Shown here one piece after another: positions 59,069 to 64,000 of a stretch of 64,000 bases of DNA. Where the stretch lies: contig DDSV01000009.1 in NCBI GenBank assembly GCA_002344215.1, positions 50,355 through 114,354 on the forward strand, read 5' to 3'. The notes below the pieces were generated by a model. That model did no database searches, was not told the DNA's origin, and saw only the letters and a program-made list of their open reading frames with translations. The position numbers were made by a program, and so were the translations under genes. The DNA is from Akkermansiaceae bacterium UBA2381. GTDB taxonomy: Bacteria > Verrucomicrobiota > Verrucomicrobiia > Verrucomicrobiales > DEV007. Within the stretch, counting starts at the first letter, position 1, and each line of letters starts with the position of its first letter.

Positions 59069-59667
59069 AAACGTACCCGGTTCACTATTCTCCCAGCCTC
59101 GATCTGGCGGAGGGGGAGTTACTTGAAGATTTCACTTTTCCGTGGCTGGATCGCCCCTGTCCCTGGACCTCCTTCCGCGCGGTCTGGAATGACCGGCATC
59201 TCGGTTTTCGATTTGAGGTTGAGGACGATGACCTCGTTCTCGATGATTCTTCCGACCCGGACCAGGCCGCACTGGGATCGGACCGGGTCGAGCTCTTTTT
59301 TGCCTCCTCCGCTGACTTGCGGGAGCCCTACTACGGGGCCGAAATGGAACCGAGAGGCGGGGTCTATGACTACGAGGCCCGCTTTCACCGGAAAATCGAC
59401 GGAGGATGGACCTTTCCGGGCCTGGAGTTTTCGGGCGAGATACTCGAGGGGGGATATGCGGTCGAGGGCTCATTCTCTCTTGATGTGCTCCGGGGCCTCG
59501 GCTGTCTCAAAGAGCTGGAAATGATCGCGGGGGTCTATCGAGCCGAGTTCTCTCACGGGCCCGATGGCATCGTGCAGAACTGGATCAGCTGGGTTGATCC
59601 GAAAGTGGCAAAGCCCGATTTTCATGTGCCCTCGTCCTTTGGAAAATTCCTCTTCACCGGTCGATAG
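59065..59667 (+). CDS. CBM9/DOMON-like carbohydrate-binding protein
   Basis: 200 aa, no signal peptide. It carries the family 9 carbohydrate-binding/DOMON-like pattern: TSFRAVWNDRHLGFRFEVED, LGSDRVELFFAS, PYYGAEMEPRGGVYDYEA and SGEILEGGYAVEGSFSLDVL, the sequence in which the domain normally aligns. As a cytoplasmic stand-alone domain in this operon its role is unclear. It overlaps the HAD gene by 4 nt (ATGA), so it is co-translated with it. Confidence 0.7.
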   Translation: MKTYPVHYSPSLDLAEGELLEDFTFPWLDRPCPWTSFRAVWNDRHLGFRFEVEDDDLVLDDSSDPDQAALGSDRVELFFASSADLREPYYGAEMEPRGGVYDYEARFHRKIDGGWTFPGLEFSGEILEGGYAVEGSFSLDVLRGLGCLKELEMIAGVYRAEFSHGPDGIVQNWISWVDPKVAKPDFHVPSSFGKFLFTGR

Positions 59668-59671
59668 GGTC

Positions 59672-60235
59672 ATGTCCGCGAACGGACCCTGTCCTTTCCT
59701 GCCGCCGGGAGAGGCGTCGCTCTCGGCTTCCTCCATGAAGCGGGCGGGAAAGGAGCGGGGTGAGGCTTTTTTTCTCCTCGCCCTGGAGTGCTCGCAATCT
59801 CTCTGGCAGAAGGGCCTCCCCGCGCAGTCCATCCTGCTTCTGAACCGCGCCTTTTCGGCTGAGTTCCCGGGAGGTGAGCCGGTGCCGGGCGGGTGGCCCC
59901 TGCCTTACCGGGCGATGCGATGGGTCATGGAGGAACGACGGGAGGGGCAGTTCATCGGCAATCCCCGGCGGCATTTCCAACACCTCGCCACGCGGATGGT
60001 CGAGCCCCGCCGGGAGTTGAGAAGCTGGCGGGCCTGGGCCTGCTGGTGGTATGCCGTCGAGGTGTTTCCAGACCTTCCCGATGATGAAAAACAAATCGCG
60101 GAGGAAGGGATCGTCCTCCCCGGGCCGGAGGAGATTTTGTCAGCTCTCGAGACAGTCGGGCACCCGGGGGAAGCGGCGCTCTGGCAATCGTGTCTCAATT
60201 CGACCTCGCCTGTATCGACGCGAGCGAGGCCTTGA
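59672..60235 (+). CDS. Hypothetical protein ending the plus-strand operon
   Basis: About 187 aa from the ATG at 59672, four nt after the previous stop; an earlier in-frame ATG lies inside the CBM9-like gene. The sequence begins MSANGPCPFLPPGEASLSAS and contains AFFLLALECSQSLWQKGLPA, LLNRAFSAEFPGGEPVPGGW and LRSWRAWACWWYAVEVFPDL. It is soluble and helical; I cannot name the family, though similar short proteins seem common in Verrucomicrobiota. Its 3' end overlaps the convergent kinase gene by 41 nt. Confidence 0.6.
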   Translation: MSANGPCPFLPPGEASLSASSMKRAGKERGEAFFLLALECSQSLWQKGLPAQSILLLNRAFSAEFPGGEPVPGGWPLPYRAMRWVMEERREGQFIGNPRRHFQHLATRMVEPRRELRSWRAWACWWYAVEVFPDLPDDEKQIAEEGIVLPGPEEILSALETVGHPGEAALWQSCLNSTSPVSTRARP

Positions 60236-62378
60236 ACTCGGCCGTCTTTTCCAGAATCTCCTTACGGCTGCGAAGGTCGTAGGGCAGTTTTGAGATCAGG
60301 TCGAGCGATTGCTCGAGGTAGAAGACCGCCAGAGAGCGCGAAGTCTCACCGGTGAGGTCGAGACATTTGGCGGCATAGGCGTAGGCTTCGGCGAGCGGGA
60401 TTTTTGCCTCGGCATCGTAGGGGCGAATGCGAATGAACTGTTCCCTGATTTTGATTTCCTCGCGGAAAAGAACAAGGGCCGCTTCCTTCTGGGCCTGGTC
60501 GAGTTGAATGGTTCCCAAGGAGCGGAGCGCGATGAGATACGCGAGATTGGCTTCCGACGCGAGGCTGGGCGGGCCGGTGGCCAGTGATTTCGAGAGAACC
60601 ATGAGCTCCTGATAAGTTTCAGAGGCGTCGGTGATATTTTCCTCTCCGTATTCAATTTCTCCGAGAAGGAGGAGGACACGAACCGCCTCCATGGCATATC
60701 CCGGGATATCGGACGGCTTCCCGTCTTCGATCCGGTCATTCAGGATCGTGAGGATCTCATTCAGCGTGGCAATGGCCAGTTTGGTGTCCTTTTCCAACTG
60801 ATGGACACGGCTGAGCGCCTTGTAGGTCGTGGCCAGTTCCGTGACCTGAGGGAGGGAGAAAATACCGTCCTCCCCGCTGACCTGACTGCGCCATTCCAGG
60901 GCCGAGGAATAGGCGGTCACGGCGGCTTTGTAGTTTTTCTGACGTTCGTGAATCCCGCCGATGTCCATGAGATCGCGGGACGCGAGGAGGGCGAGTTCAT
61001 CGACGGAATTGGGATCCTCGGCCAGCTTCGAGCGAATTTCGAAAGCGCTCGTAAACTCCTTCAGCGCCAGATTCAGGTCCCCCTCATCGAGCGCCTGACG
61101 TCCCCGCAAGGAGGCGGTCTGAGCGGAGAATCTCAGAATGCGGGTCGACGTGCGCAGGTCTTTCGACCGGTTCTCCAGGAAGGTCTTCGCATTCTCCGAG
61201 ACGATCGTGTAGAGCCGGTCCGCCCCGGCGCCGGAAATATCCCCTTTGTTCAGTTCGCTCACGAAGAGCAGCATCAGGTCGACGGCGGCACCGGCACTCT
61301 TTTCGTATTCCGCTGACGCGAGCATGGCGGCATCGGTGGCGCGTTTGGCTTTGCGGGCTTGAATGAAGGCGAAGCCGGAGGCCCACAAGGCCACCACGAG
61401 GAGAATCGCAAAGATTGTGTTGAGGCGGCGGGCCCGCTTCACGACGGCCTGCTGATCGAGCTGCTGGATGCGGTTCCACACCTCGCGCATATCGGCGGGC
61501 CTCTCGCGAGGATCGAGGCTGAGGCACTGTTCGATCAACGCCTTTCGGTCGCTCGGCACGTAAAAATCGGCAGGCCAGAAGATATCCTCCTCGGCCTCGG
61601 TCAGGGTGGCGAGTTGATTGGCGTCGATCCCGTTTCCGGTCTCGGCGAGGGTGGCCTCCATCGTTGCCTCGACGAGAGTGGAATCCGGATCGAAATTTTT
61701 CCGCTCCTCACTGGCCAGCCCTTGAAGCCGCGGAAGTCTACCGGTCAGGAGCTTGTAAGCCACGACCCCGAAGCTGTAGACATCCCAGCGAAAGCCTTTC
61801 CCATCCGCCGAATCGCGGGGATGGCGCAACTGCTCCGGGCTCGCGTAGAGAGGAGTCCCGACCGGCTGGAAATTCTCCGCCGCCAGGCCGCGGCTTTGCC
61901 CGAAGTCACAGATCTTGATGTGAAAGGGAGTCTCGTCGGTGAGCAGGATATTCGACGGCTTGATATCGCAATGGATGATCTGGTTGCGGTGCAGGTAGGA
62001 GACGGCGTCGGCGATGTCCCGGATCAAGCGCCAGCCCTCGCGGTGGTCGACATGACCGCAGAGACGTTCGAGAGTCCGTGTTTCCCAGACCCCGTCGAGG
62101 TTCGGATAGGCGTGGAGACCCATCGCGTAGTAGGGCGGATCATGAAGGAGGTCGAAGTCGTGAAGGGTCACGATGCCCTGATGCTCGGTGACCTGGGAAA
62201 GCTTTTCGAGCTCCCTCGCCATGGTCGAAAGATCGACGACCCCGGGACGGAAGATTTTAAGCGCCCGCTCCGAGATCCCCCGGTAGGTGGCACGAAAGAC
62301 CTGACCATAGGCACCCTCCCCAAGCGGGGGAAAGTGGATCTGGTAGTCCTTGACCTTGATCTGTTCGTCGTCGGGCAC
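60195..62378 (-). CDS. Membrane Ser/Thr protein kinase with C-terminal helical repeats
   Basis: 727 aa. Hanks-type kinase domain (about 10-310): P-loop LGEGAYGQVFRA, catalytic loop IIHCDIKPSN (about 136; Cys replaces the usual Arg of HRD), CDFGQSRG (DFG), GTPLYASPEQL and RWDVYSFGVVAYKLLTGRLP. One membrane helix (FAILLVVALWASGFAFIQ, about 320). The C-terminal ~390 residues, mostly extracytoplasmic, are TPR-like: ALDEGDLNLALKEFTSAFEI, NYKAAVTAYSSALEW. The HCD variant places it among non-RD kinases, which usually do not need activation-loop phosphorylation. It follows the cyclase gene by 8 nt and probably forms a signalling unit with it. Confidence 0.9.
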   Translation of the reverse strand: MPDDEQIKVKDYQIHFPPLGEGAYGQVFRATYRGISERALKIFRPGVVDLSTMARELEKLSQVTEHQGIVTLHDFDLLHDPPYYAMGLHAYPNLDGVWETRTLERLCGHVDHREGWRLIRDIADAVSYLHRNQIIHCDIKPSNILLTDETPFHIKICDFGQSRGLAAENFQPVGTPLYASPEQLRHPRDSADGKGFRWDVYSFGVVAYKLLTGRLPRLQGLASEERKNFDPDSTLVEATMEATLAETGNGIDANQLATLTEAEEDIFWPADFYVPSDRKALIEQCLSLDPRERPADMREVWNRIQQLDQQAVVKRARRLNTIFAILLVVALWASGFAFIQARKAKRATDAAMLASAEYEKSAGAAVDLMLLFVSELNKGDISGAGADRLYTIVSENAKTFLENRSKDLRTSTRILRFSAQTASLRGRQALDEGDLNLALKEFTSAFEIRSKLAEDPNSVDELALLASRDLMDIGGIHERQKNYKAAVTAYSSALEWRSQVSGEDGIFSLPQVTELATTYKALSRVHQLEKDTKLAIATLNEILTILNDRIEDGKPSDIPGYAMEAVRVLLLLGEIEYGEENITDASETYQELMVLSKSLATGPPSLASEANLAYLIALRSLGTIQLDQAQKEAALVLFREEIKIREQFIRIRPYDAEAKIPLAEAYAYAAKCLDLTGETSRSLAVFYLEQSLDLISKLPYDLRSRKEILEKTAEFKASLASIQARSN

Positions 62379-62386
62379 GATAAAAA

Positions 62387-64000
62387 CTATTTGCTGAGAC
62401 TCTGGATTTCACCCGCCCATCCGGCGGGAGGGGGCATTTTGCGAAAGGCGAGAGCTTTTCCTCTCAGCCAGTAAGCGGCAGGATCCTCCTCGGGGAGGGT
62501 GTCGAGCAGATCGATGGCGTCATCCCACTGCTCGTGATTAAAGTGGTTGAGGGCCCGTTCGTAGGTTTTGGCATCCTCTTCGGTGACCCCTGATCCTCCC
62601 ATTTCCCTGGGGAAAACGAGTTCATGGATGGGGTAGCTTTCTTCAAATCCCGCCGGGCGGATCAGGCAGAGCTGCCGGAAATTGCGGCCCCCGATACCCT
62701 TGATTCGCTGGTAGGTTTCATCGGAGATCAGGACCGGCACCCGGAACTCCTTGGCAATGCGTTCGAGACGGGCCCCCAGATTGGCGACACTGCCGAAAAC
62801 GCTAATGTGCCATTGCTGGGTGGGGCCGGTTTTTCCGACGGCCATTCTCCCGGAGCTGATGCCGATGCGGACGGCTGCCATGTGGCGGTTCGGTTTTTCC
62901 TCGTAGACGACGTGACGCGCCAGTCTGCGGATGATCGCTTCGGCGGCCTCTACTGCGGCGAGGGCATGGTCCCGGTTCTGATCTCCGAAGTTAGGCCAGC
63001 CCCAGAGACCGAGGGCACCGTCCCCGGCAAAGTCGGTCACGACGCCGCTGCTTCGGAAAACTTCCTCGGTGATAAGACCCACCACCCTCTGGTTCTCCTC
63101 AAGGCGGTCGAGAATTTCCTCATCGCTCTTGGCAAGTTCGAGGAGGCGGGAGTGGCCCCGCCGGTCAGCGAACATGACGGTGCAGTCGACCATCGCGGGT
63201 TCCAGTTCCGACTGGTCGCGGATCCGCAGGACCTTGCGGAGTCCCGGGGAAAAGTAAGCGGCCATCTGGTCCTGCATCTTCTGATCGGCCCGCGCCGAGA
63301 GCAGGCTCGCGACGAGAGAGCTGATCAGGCGCAGAAAGGGGACAAAGGCCGCGGCAGCCGTCTCGGATGCCTGTCGGGTTTCCACATAGAGATAGACAGG
63401 TCGTCTTGAGGCATCGCGGTAAATCGCGGCCGACTCATCGAGCCGGGCGACCGGAATAATCGCGACCCAGTCGATTTTACCGCCGAGGCTGTCGGCGGTA
63501 AAAATGCGGTTGTTGTCCTTGGACGACCAGATGCGGATATCGGCGGGATTCGGTTTGGTGAAATTCAGGCGGCTCACCAGCGTCATGCTCGGCCGGAAGT
63601 CGGCTCTCGTGTTGGGATCCGGATTGAGAATTTCGAAGCTGACGCCATCCTCGTCTTTTTCCACGGCGATGAATACGGCGGTGACGCCCTTCTGACCGGG
63701 CAGGGCATTCTCCAGAAAGATGGCGGCCCGGGTGAAGAGGTCTTCTTCATCAGTCCAGCCGCTCAGAACCTGCTGGGGAAGTTCACGCTGGAGCAGCTTC
63801 AACTGGAGGCGCAGACTGTACTCGTCGAGTTGCTCGACCTCGTCGTAGTCCTGACGGGTGGAGGGCGCTTCTTCGAAATCGACTTTCGCCTCATCCAACT
63901 CGCGGTGATAGCGCTCGATCTCGGCATCCAGATCCCGCAGAGACTTGAGCCAGTAGATGGCGGTGTTGCCCTTGGCTCCGATGATCGCTGACCCGCCGAG
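62387..64000 (-). CDS. Class III adenylate/guanylate cyclase, N-terminus cut by window edge
   Basis: The frame is open to the right edge, so the N-terminus lies outside. The visible part starts within a helical segment (YWLKSLRDLDAEIERYHREL), then a GAF-like domain (about 60-210 of the visible part), then the cyclase catalytic domain: VMFADRRGHSRL (first metal Asp), FAGDGALGLWGWPNFGDQ (second metal Asp), RIGISSGRMAVG and SVFGSVANLGARLER (Asn/Arg transition-state residues). A short tail with a TPR-like helix (AKTYERALNHFNHEQWDDAI) ends the protein. It makes cAMP or cGMP; the specificity cannot be read by eye. It is transcribed before the kinase gene. Confidence 0.88.
   Translation of the reverse strand, partial: LGGSAIIGAKGNTAIYWLKSLRDLDAEIERYHRELDEAKVDFEEAPSTRQDYDEVEQLDEYSLRLQLKLLQRELPQQVLSGWTDEEDLFTRAAIFLENALPGQKGVTAVFIAVEKDEDGVSFEILNPDPNTRADFRPSMTLVSRLNFTKPNPADIRIWSSKDNNRIFTADSLGGKIDWVAIIPVARLDESAAIYRDASRRPVYLYVETRQASETAAAAFVPFLRLISSLVASLLSARADQKMQDQMAAYFSPGLRKVLRIRDQSELEPAMVDCTVMFADRRGHSRLLELAKSDEEILDRLEENQRVVGLITEEVFRSSGVVTDFAGDGALGLWGWPNFGDQNRDHALAAVEAAEAIIRRLARHVVYEEKPNRHMAAVRIGISSGRMAVGKTGPTQQWHISVFGSVANLGARLERIAKEFRVPVLISDETYQRIKGIGGRNFRQLCLIRPAGFEESYPIHELVFPREMGGSGVTEEDAKTYERALNHFNHEQWDDAIDLLDTLPEEDPAAYWLRGKALAFRKMPPPAGWAGEIQSLSK

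Overview
The window looks like a chromosome segment of a Verrucomicrobiota/PVC-group bacterium. Three gene pairs encode a DUF1501 (sulfatase-fold, Tat-exported) protein next to a DUF1549/DUF1553 protein, usually with a PSCyt1 c-type haem domain. There is also a PVC-type CxxCH beta-propeller dehydrogenase, an arylsulfatase and many exported hypothetical proteins. Family assignments come from reading motifs; no database search was run.

Layout. 1-5.9 kb: a partial DUF1501 gene, its DUF1549/1553 partner, a DUF3592 membrane protein and a sulfatase with C-terminal EF-hands. 6-10.5 kb: an NAD-dependent formate dehydrogenase of two subunits. 10.6-21.2 kb: two further DUF1501/PSCyt1 pairs around a PAS-AraC regulator. 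21.3-27 kb: two paralogous exported proteins with a Lon-type (S16) Ser-Lys protease domain, flanking an MscS-like channel. 27-36.8 kb: an OmpA-like protein, a Tat-exported propeller protein, nadD, corA, a DUF432-like protein, a DUF4403 protein and a two-domain esterase with one dead domain, separated by palindromic intergenic repeats.

36.8-44 kb is the accessory island. I read it as a decayed integron: a C-terminal remnant of an integron-type integrase on the minus strand, then seven small plus-strand ORFs, mostly exported or membrane proteins. Most of the ORFs are separated by imperfect palindromes ending in a GTT box about 5-25 nt before the next start codon (attC-like sites). A two-gene IS91-family element (tyrosine recombinase plus Y2 HUH transposase) sits inside the array.

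44.2-52.1 kb: a VanX-like dipeptidase, a CxxCH dehydrogenase, a PQQ-like propeller, FucU and an aldose dehydrogenase-type aldo/keto reductase (probable L-fucose oxidation), then RsuA and RsmC rRNA-modification enzymes. 52.4 kb: an orphan antitoxin with a truncated toxin. 52.8-60.2 kb: a dense plus-strand block with an ABC ATPase, a degenerate M20-like protein, glucosyl-3-phosphoglycerate synthase, a GT4 glycosyltransferase, a HAD phosphatase and a CBM9-like protein, suggesting glucosylglycerate-type compatible-solute synthesis. 60.2-64 kb: a Ser/Thr kinase with a helical repeat domain and a class III nucleotide cyclase, cut by the window end.

I saw no rRNA, CRISPR array or convincing tRNA.
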